From: an uncultured Bacilli bacterium
GTDB lineage: Bacteria; Bacillota_I; Bacilli_A; RF39; UBA660
Direction of reading: 5' to 3'
NCBI GenBank assembly: GCA_934131175.1
Contig: CAKOZD010000007.1
Location: forward strand, 8,778 to 72,777
DNA: 64,000 bases
Positions 54,275 through 63,747 of this stretch are shown piece by piece. A program made the translations under genes and the position numbers. Below the pieces are notes generated by a model that saw only the letters and a program-made list of their open reading frames with translations, made no database searches and was not told the DNA's origin. Position 1 is the first letter of the stretch; every line of letters starts with the position of its first letter.

Positions 54275-55036
54275 ATGGAAAAAGAAAAAAAGAATAAAGG
54301 ATTAATTGCTATAGTTATAGTATTGATTTTAGTAATTATTGGGTTAATAGTCTATATTTGCTATGACAAAGGAATTGTAAAAAATAGTAAGAAAGAAGAA
54401 ATAACTGAAAAATCAAAAAAAGAAACAAATAAAAGTAAAGACAAAGTTGTCGAAGAAAAAGATGAAATAAAACCATTAGATTTAACAAAATGTTTAAATA
54501 CAACTAATTTAACATTTAGAGATCCGGTTGTTGCAACAACTTCATTTGGTTTAACTGCCAAAGTAAATGATGATAAAAAGACAGTAACTCTAACAATTGA
54601 TTGGAAAACATTTGGTCCATTAACATCTGCAACAGCATATGCTAACGAATCACAAGATTATATAATTAAAGGGTTTGACAAAAATGTAAAAGCTGCATAT
54701 ATTGGAGAATTTGGACATTCTTCAGTATCTCTTACATTATTATTTATAATGGAAGATGGTACAGTAAGTTATATGCCAATGTTTGTACAAGCAGCAGATC
54801 AAGCAGGAAATATGAGATACGATGTAAACTACACATATAATAAAGATGCATCTGGAAAAGTAACTGATACTTATTTTCAAGTAAAAGGATATGTACAAGG
54901 AGTAACTGGAGCAGTAGAAATTTATAATGTAGTTGGATATGATTCAAATACTTCAGCTGTAACAAGCGCTATGACAGCAATTGCAGCAACAAAAGATGGA
55001 AGTTTCTATGATTTGGTATCAGTAATAAATAACTAA
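54275..55036 (+). CDS. Unknown membrane-anchored beta-rich protein, 253 aa
   Basis: N-terminal membrane helix at about 9-30, Lys/Glu/Ser linker to 70, then a beta-rich outer domain (VVATTSFGLTAKVNDDKKTVTLTIDWKTF...MRYDVNYTYNKD...DTYFQVKGYVQG) without known motif. It precedes the SBP-VWA operon but has its own terminator. Confidence 0.7.
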   Translation: MEKEKKNKGLIAIVIVLILVIIGLIVYICYDKGIVKNSKKEEITEKSKKETNKSKDKVVEEKDEIKPLDLTKCLNTTNLTFRDPVVATTSFGLTAKVNDDKKTVTLTIDWKTFGPLTSATAYANESQDYIIKGFDKNVKAAYIGEFGHSSVSLTLLFIMEDGTVSYMPMFVQAADQAGNMRYDVNYTYNKDASGKVTDTYFQVKGYVQGVTGAVEIYNVVGYDSNTSAVTSAMTAIAATKDGSFYDLVSVINN

Positions 55037-55046
55037 TAATTATAAT

Positions 55047-55076
55047 GAAAGGTAAACAAAATACCTTTCTTTTTCT
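55047..55076 (+). terminator. Rho-independent terminator
   Basis: Stem GAAAGGTA/TACCTTTC with 7-nt loop and T-rich tail. Confidence 0.85.
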
Positions 55077-55107
55077 ATTTTTTTCTATAAATAAAAAAAA
55101 TATATGC

Positions 55108-55113
55108 TATAAT
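55108..55113 (+). promoter_or_regulatory. Extended -10 of the SBP-VWA/TelA operon
   Basis: TGC-TATAAT; no good -35 is visible. An ATG at 55112 overlaps this -10 and therefore cannot be the start of the following gene. Confidence 0.6.
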
Positions 55114-55138
55114 GAATTATAGGAAAGTAGTGGTGAGA

Positions 55139-56770
55139 ATGAATAATAGTAAAACTAGTTTAAATAGTGACAAAAAAACAATAAATATAATTCTTGGAAT
55201 TTTACTGGTAATTATATTATTAAAAATAGCAGGTGGTGTCACTGAAAAAGTAAGTGAAATGATTTCAAATTACACAAATAGTAATGAAATCAATATTTTA
55301 TCTTCTTATGAAAACTCATATATGGAAGATGAAGTTGAAAAATATGCTGAAAAAGAAGGAATAGACGTTAACTTTGAATATATGGGTGATCTTGATATGG
55401 TTGATGAATTAAATAAAAATTCAAAATCATATGATGCAGTTTGGATTTCTAATTCTATGTGGTTATATATGTTAGAAAATCCATATTTATACAGTGATTC
55501 AAAATCAATAAGTATTAGTCCAGTAGTATTTGGTATAAAAGAAAATAAGGCTAAAGAATTAGGATTAACTGATAAAAATGTAACTAATACAGATATTATG
55601 AATTTAATTAAAGAAAATAAAATAAAATATGTAATGAATTCAGTTACTCAAACAAATACTGGAGCAACAGCATATTTAGGATTCTTAACATCTCTTGCAG
55701 GAAACCCAGAAGTTTTAACAGAAAGTATGATACATGATGAGACATTAATTTCTAATTTAAAAGATGTTTTTAAAGGTGTTTCAAGAGTATCAGGAGATGA
55801 AAGTTATCTTGAAGAAATGTTTTTGAAAAAAGATAATTATGAAGCAATAATTGCGAGTGAGGCTTCTCTTATAAATATAAATAAGAAGTTACAATCTGAA
55901 AACAAAGAACAGCTTCATTTAATTTATCCAACTGATGGAGTAGCAATTAATGATTCAGCCTTTGCATTTATTGATAATAAAGAAAATAAAGAAGAAAATT
56001 TCTTAAAAATACAAAATTATTTACTAAGTAAAAATGGTCAAAAATTATTAGAAAACAATGGTCAAAGAACTTGGTATGGAGGAACTACAACAAATGCAAA
56101 TGAGAAGGTCTTCAATAAAGATTGGGGAATAGATACAAATAAGTATTTAAATGTTACTAGATTCCCATCTAAAAAAGTAATGACCGAAGCATTAAATTTA
56201 TACATTGAGGAAATGAGAAAACCAACACATGTAGTATTTTGCTTAGACTATTCAGGTAGTATGTATGGTTCTGGATACGATGATTTAACAAGTGCTATGG
56301 AATATATCTTAAATAGAGAAGAAGCATCAAAAGATAAATTGCAATTCAGCAAAAAGGATAAAATTACAGTAATTACATTTGGAAATAATATTAAAAATGT
56401 TTGGACAACAACAGGAGATAACACATCAGACTTAATTCAAAAAATAAAAGAAGAAAAAGTCGAAGGTGGAACAGCACTATATGCAGCAATTGAAAAAGGG
56501 CTAACAGAGCTTGAAAATGAATCTGATGATTATACAAAAACAATAATTGCAATGACAGATGGAGAAATAAATATTGGTAAGTTTGAAGATTTAAGAAATT
56601 TATATAAATCAGGTTCATCTAAAATATCAGATATTCCAATTTATAGTATTACATTTGGTAATGCTAATGAAGCACAGCTTACTCATATAGCAACTCTAAG
56701 TAATGCCAAAGTGTTTGACGGAACAACTAATTTATTGGATGCTTTTAAAGAAGTAAGAAGTTATAATTAA
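55139..56770 (+). CDS. Membrane-anchored solute-binding-protein / von Willebrand A fusion
   Basis: 543 aa. An N-terminal helix (about 17-36) anchors it outside the membrane; no lipobox Cys. Residues 45-350 form a type-2 periplasmic-binding-protein fold (INILSSYENSYM, YDAVWISNSMWLYM, TGATAYLGFL, FLKIQNYLLSKNGQKLL). Residues 358-540 are a VWA domain with a complete MIDAS: DYSGS near 370, Thr in GGTALYAA near 445 and TDGE near 472. It probably binds a ligand through the SBP part and a partner protein through the VWA part, metal-dependently. First gene of an operon with XpaC, another SBP and TelA. Confidence 0.85.
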   Translation: MNNSKTSLNSDKKTINIILGILLVIILLKIAGGVTEKVSEMISNYTNSNEINILSSYENSYMEDEVEKYAEKEGIDVNFEYMGDLDMVDELNKNSKSYDAVWISNSMWLYMLENPYLYSDSKSISISPVVFGIKENKAKELGLTDKNVTNTDIMNLIKENKIKYVMNSVTQTNTGATAYLGFLTSLAGNPEVLTESMIHDETLISNLKDVFKGVSRVSGDESYLEEMFLKKDNYEAIIASEASLININKKLQSENKEQLHLIYPTDGVAINDSAFAFIDNKENKEENFLKIQNYLLSKNGQKLLENNGQRTWYGGTTTNANEKVFNKDWGIDTNKYLNVTRFPSKKVMTEALNLYIEEMRKPTHVVFCLDYSGSMYGSGYDDLTSAMEYILNREEASKDKLQFSKKDKITVITFGNNIKNVWTTTGDNTSDLIQKIKEEKVEGGTALYAAIEKGLTELENESDDYTKTIIAMTDGEINIGKFEDLRNLYKSGSSKISDIPIYSITFGNANEAQLTHIATLSNAKVFDGTTNLLDAFKEVRSYN

Positions 56771-56779
56771 GGTGATAAT

Positions 56780-57403
56780 ATGAAAAATAGTGAAGTAGTA
56801 TCAGCCGTTGTTGGAGGAGCATTTTTTGCAGTACCATATCTCGCGTTAAGTGTTCCAATTCTTCCGTCACTAGCAATAGGCGCCGCAGCATTTGCTGCAG
56901 GAGAACTTGTCTTCAAAACAGATGTAGTACAAACATTAAAAGAATCAAACGTATCATTATATGAAACACTAGAACTTGCCAAAAAACAAAACAAACATAT
57001 ATTAGAAATGATTCCAAAAATTGAAAACGAAGACTTAAGAAAAGATTTAAATGAAATAAATAGTACAGTAACAAAAATAATAACAACAATAGAAAAAAGT
57101 CCAGAAAAAGTAAAAAAATTAAAGAACTTTTTTGATTACTACCTACCAGTAACAATAAAACTCGTAGATAGATATGATGAAATAGAAAATCAAAAAATAA
57201 ACTCAGAAGAAGAAAAATCATTTAATACAACAACAGAAAAAACAATTAAAGAAATAAATGGAGTTTTTAAGCAATTTTTAAACATTTTATATCAATCAGA
57301 TATGAATGATACAAATGTTGAAATAAAAGTATTAAATTCAATGCTAAAAGCAGATGGATTAAGTAAAAATGAGTTGAAAGTAGAGGGTAAAAACGATGAA
57401 TAA
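56780..57403 (+). CDS. xpaC: XpaC family protein
   Basis: 207 aa, length of B. subtilis XpaC (about 204). Two N-terminal hydrophobic helices (about 8-45) and a helical cytosolic part (LELAKKQNKHILEMIPKIENEDLRKDLNEI...). XpaC is annotated from hydrolysis of a chromogenic phosphate, but its true role is unknown. In Bacillus it is also next to the TelA homologue YaaN. GGTGAT precedes ATG, 9 nt after the VWA gene; it overlaps the next gene by 8 nt. Confidence 0.85.
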   Translation: MKNSEVVSAVVGGAFFAVPYLALSVPILPSLAIGAAAFAAGELVFKTDVVQTLKESNVSLYETLELAKKQNKHILEMIPKIENEDLRKDLNEINSTVTKIITTIEKSPEKVKKLKNFFDYYLPVTIKLVDRYDEIENQKINSEEEKSFNTTTEKTIKEINGVFKQFLNILYQSDMNDTNVEIKVLNSMLKADGLSKNELKVEGKNDE

Positions 57404-58592
57404 GAAACAAATTATTGGTATATCTATCTTTGCAGCACTTATTGTATTAATTGTAGGTATCAAAGCAGTCACTGGTTCAAGTGATGAGACTAAAAAGAAA
57501 AATTTAACTACAGTATATGTTGCAACAGGTGGAGGAAAAGAAGATTTTATTTCTGATACAGACATTATTAAAATTCTTGAAAAAAAATATAAACTAAATG
57601 TTGTATATGATTCTTGGAGCAATGGTAAGACTGTATCAAAACCACTTATTAGAGAATCTGTTGGTTTAGGAAATAAAGAAATAATTGATAAAATATCAAA
57701 TGATGAAAATGTAACAATAAACACAGATGGAGCAACTAAGTACGATGCATTATTTACATCTGATCAAAGATTTTATGATTATTACAAATTAAGTCCAAAT
57801 AAAGAAAATGGTGAAAGTGATAGATACACAGTCCTAAATGGTGGACTTGCTCTATATACTCCTATTGTTATTTATTCTTGGAAAGATGTAGCAACTAAAT
57901 TAGAAGCAGAAGGAATTGTATCAAAAGGAGAAGACAAAATTTATTATATTACTGATATGAATAAATTAATAAATTATATCTTAGATGGAAAAAAATGGAG
58001 TGATTTAGGTTTAACAGATTTATACGGAAACATAAATATTGCATCAACTGATCCAGTATCATCATCTCCAGGAGCAACATATTATGGATTATTATTATCT
58101 ATTCTAAGTAATGGTAATATAAATGATGAAAATATTGATACAAATCTAGAAAAATTAAAAACATTCTATCAAAAATCGGGTTATATGAACAATACTCCAG
58201 CAGATTTATTTGAAAGATATCTAAAAACTGGTATGGGTGGAGAACCAATGATTGTTGATTATGAAAAAAGTTTAATTGAATTTGCAATTTCAAATCCAGA
58301 TGGATATAAACAAGTAAAAAGTGATATGGTTATGATGTATCCAAAACCAACAATTTGGAACACACACTGCTTAGCAGCATTCTCAGATTCAGGATTAAAA
58401 TTATATAAAGCATTACAAGATGAAGAAATTCAAAAAATTGCCTGGGAAAAATATGGATATAGAACAGGATTTACTGGTTCAAATTATTCAGCATCAAAAA
58501 TTGGTGTAACAGTACCAAGTACATTAAAGAGTACTGTTTCAAGTTTAAAAATGGATTATTATAATAAATTAATAGAGTACTTATCAAAATAG
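57396..58592 (+). CDS. Second membrane-anchored solute-binding protein
   Basis: 398 aa. N-terminal helix at about 5-24, without lipobox, then a type-2 SBP fold: TVYVATGGGKEDFI, LNVVYDSWSNGK, YDALFTSDQRFY, NIASTDPVSSSPGATYYGLL, GGEPMIVDYEKSLIEF, MYPKPTIWNTHCLAAF. The Ser-rich SSSPGAT loop is the type that binds oxyanions or other small ligands in this superfamily. No permease or ATPase lies nearby, so it is likely a sensor or assembly part. Confidence 0.82.
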   Translation: MNKKQIIGISIFAALIVLIVGIKAVTGSSDETKKKNLTTVYVATGGGKEDFISDTDIIKILEKKYKLNVVYDSWSNGKTVSKPLIRESVGLGNKEIIDKISNDENVTINTDGATKYDALFTSDQRFYDYYKLSPNKENGESDRYTVLNGGLALYTPIVIYSWKDVATKLEAEGIVSKGEDKIYYITDMNKLINYILDGKKWSDLGLTDLYGNINIASTDPVSSSPGATYYGLLLSILSNGNINDENIDTNLEKLKTFYQKSGYMNNTPADLFERYLKTGMGGEPMIVDYEKSLIEFAISNPDGYKQVKSDMVMMYPKPTIWNTHCLAAFSDSGLKLYKALQDEEIQKIAWEKYGYRTGFTGSNYSASKIGVTVPSTLKSTVSSLKMDYYNKLIEYLSK

Positions 58593-58604
58593 GGAGGATA
58601 AAAA

Positions 58605-59759
58605 ATGAGTGCAATAGAATTACAAGTAGAAAAGAAAGATGATGAAAAAGTATTAGAACTTGCAAAAGAAGAAAAAGTAACAGAAGAAAAAATAGAAAAG
58701 TCATTAAATTATGATGAATTAACAGAAGAAGAAAAGAAAGCAGTAGATGACTTTAATAAACAAATTGATGTTTTTGATTCAACTCAAATTCTTCAATATG
58801 GAGCTGCTGCTCAAAATAAAATATCAAGTTTTTCAGATTCTGTTTTAGAGGATGTAAAAACAAAATCAACTGGAGAAGTTGGTGACTTACTTGCAGATTT
58901 AGTTTCAGAAATAAAAGGTTTTGATGGAGCAATCGCTGAACCTAAAGGACTTGCTAAAATATTTAGTAATGCTAAAAAACAATTAAATAAAATTATTGCT
59001 AAATATAGCAAAATTGAATCTAATATTGATGGTATTGAAAAAGGATTAGATAAGAGTAAAATTAAACTTTTAAAAGATGTTTCTATGTTTGATGAAATGT
59101 ATCAAAAAAACTTAGAGTATTTTAAAGAAATTTCATTATATATTATTGCAGGAGAAAGAAAACTAGATGAATTAAGAAATGTAGTTTTACCTGAATTAAA
59201 GAAAAAAGCAGAAGAGACACAAGAACAAATGGATATTCAAAAAGTTCAAGATATGGAAGCACAAATAAATAGATTTGAAAAGAAATTACATGATTTAAAA
59301 ACAACAAGAATTATTTCCATTCAAATGGCACCACAAATTAGATTAATTCAAAATAATGATGCAGAACTAGTTGAAAAGATTCAAAGTTCACTTACAAACA
59401 CAATTCCATTATGGAAAAATCAAATGGTACTAGCTCTTGGTATTAGTAATGCTAAAACTGCATTAAAACAACAACAAGCTGTATCACAATTAACAAACGA
59501 CATGTTAGTTAAGAATAGTGAAACATTAAAACAAGGAACACTAGATATTGCTAAAGAAAGTGAAAGAGCAATCGTAGATATCGCAACTCTTAAGAAAACT
59601 AATCAAGATCTAATTGAAACATTAGATGGAGTAATTAAGATTCATGAAGAAGGACGTGCTAAACGTCAAGAAGCAGAAGTTGAATTACAAAATATTGAGA
59701 AAGAACTTAAAGATAAGATTTTAGAAATTCATGTAAAACCAACAGCTGAAGAAAAATAA
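58605..59759 (+). CDS. TelA/KlaA family toxic-anion-resistance protein
   Basis: 384 aa, usual TelA length. Highly helical, with the family's features: a FDSTQILQYGAAAQNKISSFSD N-terminal motif, IDGIEKGLDKSKIKLLKDVSMFDEMYQKNLEYFKEISLYIIAGERKL in the centre, and IQMAPQIRLIQNNDAELVEKIQSS...VALGISNAKTAL-like segment (here MVLALGISNAKTAL) toward the end. TelA proteins give tellurite or cell-envelope-drug tolerance by an unknown mechanism and work with XpaC. Last gene before the terminator. Confidence 0.92.
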   Translation: MSAIELQVEKKDDEKVLELAKEEKVTEEKIEKSLNYDELTEEEKKAVDDFNKQIDVFDSTQILQYGAAAQNKISSFSDSVLEDVKTKSTGEVGDLLADLVSEIKGFDGAIAEPKGLAKIFSNAKKQLNKIIAKYSKIESNIDGIEKGLDKSKIKLLKDVSMFDEMYQKNLEYFKEISLYIIAGERKLDELRNVVLPELKKKAEETQEQMDIQKVQDMEAQINRFEKKLHDLKTTRIISIQMAPQIRLIQNNDAELVEKIQSSLTNTIPLWKNQMVLALGISNAKTALKQQQAVSQLTNDMLVKNSETLKQGTLDIAKESERAIVDIATLKKTNQDLIETLDGVIKIHEEGRAKRQEAEVELQNIEKELKDKILEIHVKPTAEEK

Positions 59760-59792
59760 AAGTGTAAAATTTAGTTTTTTACACTTTTTTCT
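59757..59792 (+). terminator. Rho-independent terminator
   Basis: Stem AAAAGTGTAAAA/TTTTTACACTTTT with T-run, after telA. Confidence 0.85.
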
Positions 59793-59832
59793 TTGCTTAT
59801 TATGATATTATATATAAGTAAGGTGGGATATT

Positions 59833-61401
59833 ATGAATAATGAAATGTTTAATGATATATATAAAGAGTACAAAAATAACGAAAGTACTAAAAAAGATGA
59901 GCAAAGTGATATACAAGAATTACAAAAAGAAGAATTTAATATTGATGACCTAGAAAATTTATTTATAGATGACGACTCAAAAGAATTATTAAAGAAAATT
60001 ATTACATACATGGAAAGTTATTATAATAAAGAAGAACAAAATTATATAACTTTTAATATTAAGATAGAAGGAACAGATAAAGAAACAACAAATAAGATAA
60101 TTAATATAATAAAATATTTCAGTAAAAAATATAATTATACAAAAAACAATAATTATAAAGAATTATCTCTTTATAAAATAGAAAAAGAAGATGAAATAAC
60201 TTCAATTTATGAAAATGGAATAATTAGTATTAATAGTTTAGAGGCACTTAACTTAAAAGATATCAATTTTAAAAAGAAATTTTTCTATTTATTAAGTGAA
60301 CAACTAGTAAACAATTCTATAACTTTTATAAGTGCTAAAAAAGAAGATTTAGATGAATTTTTATTAAACGATGATAAATTGTCTAAAGAGTATTTTGTTT
60401 TTAATATTAAAGAAATAAAACCATCTATAAATGATGTATATAATGAATTAATAAGTAAAATAAGTATAAGTGATGAATTTAATGTAGAATTATTAGACTA
60501 TATTACAAATACTTTTGATAAGTCAGAAGAAGATTATACAACATATACTAATAATTTATACAAATATATTTCTTTTAACAAAAAATTACCTGAGACAGAG
60601 TCAACAAGATCAATAGATGAAGTATTTAGTGAATTAAATGAATTAGTTGGTCTAGATAAAGTAAAAACATCACTTAACGACTTAGTTGATTTAATTACAT
60701 TAAAAAATAAAACAAAAGGTGATTTAAAAATAAATAATGTTAACTTACATATGTTATTTTTAGGAAATCCAGGAACTGGTAAGACAACTGTTGCTAGATT
60801 AATTGCAAACATATTATATAATTTAGGATATATAAAGCAAAATAAGTTGATAGAAGTATCTTCAAAGGATTTAGTTGCAGAATACGTTGGACAAACTGCA
60901 GTAAAAACAATGGATGTTGTAAATAAAGCAATGGGTGGAATACTATTTATTGACGAGGCGTATGCTTTGTCTACTAAGAACAATGATAATTCATATAATG
61001 CTGATGCAATTGCAACACTTATAAAAGCAATGGAAGACTATCGAGATAACTTAGTAGTAATATTTGCAGGTTATACAAAAGAAATGCAAGACTTTATAGA
61101 TTCAAATTCAGGTATTGCTTCTCGTATTGGATATACATTAGAATTTGAAGACTATACAAATGATGAATTAAAACAAATATTTAAGAATATGGTAGTAAAA
61201 AGTGGTTTTACACTAGAAGACGATGCCTTAGAAGAAGTAGATAGATTAATAAATGAAAATAGAAATACTAAGAACTTTGGAAATGCAAGATTTATTAGAA
61301 ATGTATATGAAAAAACAGTTATTAATCATGCAAAGAATACGAAAAATAGTAAGAAAAAATCTATATTAAAAACAATTACTAAAAAGGATATAACTTATTA
61401 G
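59833..61401 (+). CDS. AAA+ ATPase, CbxX/CfxQ/SpoVK type
   Basis: 522 aa. Acidic, mixed N-terminal 260 residues (unassigned), then an AAA+ module: LNELVGLDKVKTSLNDL, Walker A GNPGTGKTT at 312-320, pore-loop-like region AEYVGQTAVKTMD, Walker B GILFIDEAYAL near 368-378, and Arg finger region NSGIASRIGYTLEF. CbxX-type proteins remodel partner complexes using ATP. It follows the TelA terminator and has its own ribosome site (AAGGTGGG). An AAA+ chaperone near a VWA protein recalls MoxR-VWA pairs. Confidence 0.9.
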   Translation: MNNEMFNDIYKEYKNNESTKKDEQSDIQELQKEEFNIDDLENLFIDDDSKELLKKIITYMESYYNKEEQNYITFNIKIEGTDKETTNKIINIIKYFSKKYNYTKNNNYKELSLYKIEKEDEITSIYENGIISINSLEALNLKDINFKKKFFYLLSEQLVNNSITFISAKKEDLDEFLLNDDKLSKEYFVFNIKEIKPSINDVYNELISKISISDEFNVELLDYITNTFDKSEEDYTTYTNNLYKYISFNKKLPETESTRSIDEVFSELNELVGLDKVKTSLNDLVDLITLKNKTKGDLKINNVNLHMLFLGNPGTGKTTVARLIANILYNLGYIKQNKLIEVSSKDLVAEYVGQTAVKTMDVVNKAMGGILFIDEAYALSTKNNDNSYNADAIATLIKAMEDYRDNLVVIFAGYTKEMQDFIDSNSGIASRIGYTLEFEDYTNDELKQIFKNMVVKSGFTLEDDALEEVDRLINENRNTKNFGNARFIRNVYEKTVINHAKNTKNSKKKSILKTITKKDITY

Positions 61402-61413
61402 AAAGGAAAAATT

Positions 61414-62328
61414 ATGAATAAGTCAACAAAAAAACAACTTACAAAAGCTTTATTAGTATTAATTATATTAGTTGCAGGATACTTCTATACAACTTATTTT
61501 GACAATGAAAATATAACTAAAGATGTAACAACAAATGTAAAACAAACTATAAATGAATCATCTTCTAATTTAAAAATTTATTTTGTAGACGTTGGGCAAG
61601 CAGATTGTATATTAATAAACGATAATAATGAATATAGCTTAATTGATGCTGGAAACAATGAGGATGGAGAAAAACTAGTTAAATATTTTAAAGATTTAGG
61701 AATAACAAAATTTAAATATGTATTTGGAACTCATGCCCACGAAGATCACATTGGAGGAATGGACAATATAATTGAAAACTTCCAAATAGAACATTTTTAT
61801 ATGCCAGATGCAATTACAACAACAAGAACATTTGAAGAAGTATTAGATGCTTTAGAGAAAAAAAATATTGCTTTTGAAACACCTGAAGAAGATGAAAATA
61901 TAGCATTTAGTGATACTAATTTTAAAGTATTGCATGTTGGAAAGGATAAGAAAGATTTAAATGATACATCAATTGTCTTAAAATTAACTTATAAAAATAC
62001 ATCATACTTATTTATGGGAGACGCAACAAGTAGTGTAGAAAAGGATATTCTTGATAAAGATATAAAAAGTGATGTTTTAAAAGTAGGACATCATGGATCA
62101 CAATATTCATCAACTATATCATTCTTGAAGAAAGTATCTCCAAAGTATGCTGTAATAGAAGTTGGAAAAAATAATAGCTATAATCATCCAAAAGAAGTAA
62201 CATTAAAAAAACTTGAAGATTTAGGAACAAAAATATATCGTACAGATGAAGAGGGTACTATAATACTAACTTCAGATGGAGAAAACATGTCATTTGAAAC
62301 AGTAAAAACAGATACAAATGGAGGATAA
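61414..62328 (+). CDS. Secreted/anchored metallo-beta-lactamase-fold hydrolase (ComEC C-domain-like)
   Basis: 304 aa. N-terminal membrane helix at about 9-27; LKIYFVDVGQADCILI; metal motif THAHEDHIGG at 106-115 with His107, His109, Asp111 and His112; later FMGDATSS, LKVGHHGSQYSS and NSYNHP complete the site. The catalytic part faces outside; ComEC-like homologues degrade DNA or other phosphodiesters. 12 nt after the AAA+ gene; DUF3006 follows, a usual partner. Confidence 0.9.
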   Translation: MNKSTKKQLTKALLVLIILVAGYFYTTYFDNENITKDVTTNVKQTINESSSNLKIYFVDVGQADCILINDNNEYSLIDAGNNEDGEKLVKYFKDLGITKFKYVFGTHAHEDHIGGMDNIIENFQIEHFYMPDAITTTRTFEEVLDALEKKNIAFETPEEDENIAFSDTNFKVLHVGKDKKDLNDTSIVLKLTYKNTSYLFMGDATSSVEKDILDKDIKSDVLKVGHHGSQYSSTISFLKKVSPKYAVIEVGKNNSYNHPKEVTLKKLEDLGTKIYRTDEEGTIILTSDGENMSFETVKTDTNGG

Positions 62329-62329
62329 T

Positions 62330-62569
62330 ATGAAATATGCGGTTGATGAAATAATTGATAACATTGTAACTCTTGAAGATATTGAAACAAAAGAAAAAAA
62401 ATATATAGAAAAAGACTTATTACCAGAAGATATTTATGATGGGGCAATACTAATCTATGAAGATGATACTTACAAATTAGATATTTCGGAAGAGGTACAA
62501 AGAAGAAAAAGAATAATGGAAAAATTAAATAGATTAAAAAATATTAAAAGAAGTGATAATAATGAGTAA
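62330..62569 (+). CDS. DUF3006 family protein
   Basis: 79 aa. MKYAVDEIIDNIVTLEDIETKEK...LPEDIYDGAILIY has the DUF3006 pattern (short beta-barrel-like protein regularly next to ComEC-like hydrolases). ATG 62330 follows GGAGG in the end of the preceding gene; an ATG at 62318 precedes that site. It overlaps the M23 gene by 8 nt. Confidence 0.85.
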   Translation: MKYAVDEIIDNIVTLEDIETKEKKYIEKDLLPEDIYDGAILIYEDDTYKLDISEEVQRRKRIMEKLNRLKNIKRSDNNE

Positions 62570-63149
62570 GAATAAATACAGACTACCTTTTAATAATACA
62601 TGGTATGTAGAGTACGGCGGACTAACTAAAAATACTTCACATTCATGGGATATTATTCCTCAAAGATATGCTTATGACTTTGAAATAAGAAAAAATGATT
62701 TGCCATATCATGATGACTACAAAAACAAAGAAAATTATTATTCATATAATGAAGAAATAATTTGTCCATGTGATGGATTTGTAATAGATATGAAAAATGA
62801 GTATGATGATACTAAAATAATTGAAGGTCGCCCAGTAATTTGTGATATTGATGATCCAAGGGGTAATTTTATTACTATAAATCATGAAAATGGTGAGTCA
62901 AGTACAATATGTCATATAAAAAAAGATTCATTTATGGTAGGTGTTGGAGATATTGTCAAAGAAGGAGATGTACTTGCAAGAGTTGGAAATAGTGGTAACA
63001 CACAAGGTCCACATATTCACTTTCAAGTACAAGAAGGGAATGATTTCTACAATAGTAAAGGAATAATTATTACATTTAAAGATACATTTCATAATAAAAG
63101 AAAAATAAAACATCTAACAAAAGGAATAGAAGTAAGTACAAAAAAGTAA
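62562..63149 (+). CDS. M23 family metallopeptidase
   Basis: 195 aa. LytM-type zinc peptidase: His27 with Asp39 in HSWDIIPQRYAYDF, and GNSGNTQGPHIHFQV near 142-156 with the His-x-His pair; also GDIVKEGDVLARVGNSG. This family cleaves peptide cross-links of peptidoglycan, but there is no visible signal peptide, so export or a cytosolic role is unclear. ATG 62562 is coupled to DUF3006. Confidence 0.86.
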   Translation: MSKNKYRLPFNNTWYVEYGGLTKNTSHSWDIIPQRYAYDFEIRKNDLPYHDDYKNKENYYSYNEEIICPCDGFVIDMKNEYDDTKIIEGRPVICDIDDPRGNFITINHENGESSTICHIKKDSFMVGVGDIVKEGDVLARVGNSGNTQGPHIHFQVQEGNDFYNSKGIIITFKDTFHNKRKIKHLTKGIEVSTKK

Positions 63150-63150
63150 T

Positions 63151-63729
63151 ATGCACAATGATTTTATAAATGACCAAGCACTAAATAAAGTATATGAAAA
63201 TGAAGTACTAGATGGATATTATGATTACGTTGAAATAACAAATTGTACTTTTAAGAAATGTAATTTTACAAACTCCAAATTTACTGGAATAGATATAACA
63301 AACTCCATATTTGAAACATCAAATTTATCAAATATAGCATTGCCAGATCACACATATAGCAATATAAAATTTATCAATTGTAACCTTTTAGGAACGACAT
63401 TTATAGATTCTTATCTTGATAATATAGAATTTATTAATTGTAATTTAAAATATTCTAATTTTTCTGGAACAAATTTAAAAAATATAAAATTTAATAATTG
63501 CAATTTAGAAGATGCAATTTTTAATGAAATTAAATGGAAAGATTTATCTTTTTCTAATTCTAATATAAACAATTGTGAATTTCAAAAAACTAAGTTAGAA
63601 AATTTAGACTTGTCAGATACTGAATTTACAAATTTAAAAATAGATTCACAAAAATTAAAAGGATTAATTCTTAATATGAATCAAGCACTAATAATTGCTA
63701 ATCTTTTAGGTATTAAAATAAAGAACTGA
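63151..63729 (+). CDS. Pentapeptide-repeat protein
   Basis: 192 aa. Residues 28-165 form about 27 pentapeptide units of the A(D/N)LXX type (CTFKKCNFTNSKFTG, INCNLLGTTFIDS, NCNLEDAIFNE), giving a right-handed square beta helix. Related proteins mimic DNA and protect gyrase (Qnr, MfpA), but most have no known role. One base separates it from the M23 stop, so it is the last gene of that operon. Confidence 0.88.
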   Translation: MHNDFINDQALNKVYENEVLDGYYDYVEITNCTFKKCNFTNSKFTGIDITNSIFETSNLSNIALPDHTYSNIKFINCNLLGTTFIDSYLDNIEFINCNLKYSNFSGTNLKNIKFNNCNLEDAIFNEIKWKDLSFSNSNINNCEFQKTKLENLDLSDTEFTNLKIDSQKLKGLILNMNQALIIANLLGIKIKN

Positions 63730-63747
63730 ATATTTTCAGTTTTTTTA
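63724..63747 (+). terminator. Rho-independent terminator
   Basis: Perfect stem AACTGAA/TTCAGTT with 4-nt loop and 7-T run. Confidence 0.88.

Noticed and set aside
56780..57403. XpaC as a true phosphatase
   Set aside because: The annotation rests on a chromogenic substrate phenotype; no phosphatase motif is visible and context points to a TelA partner.
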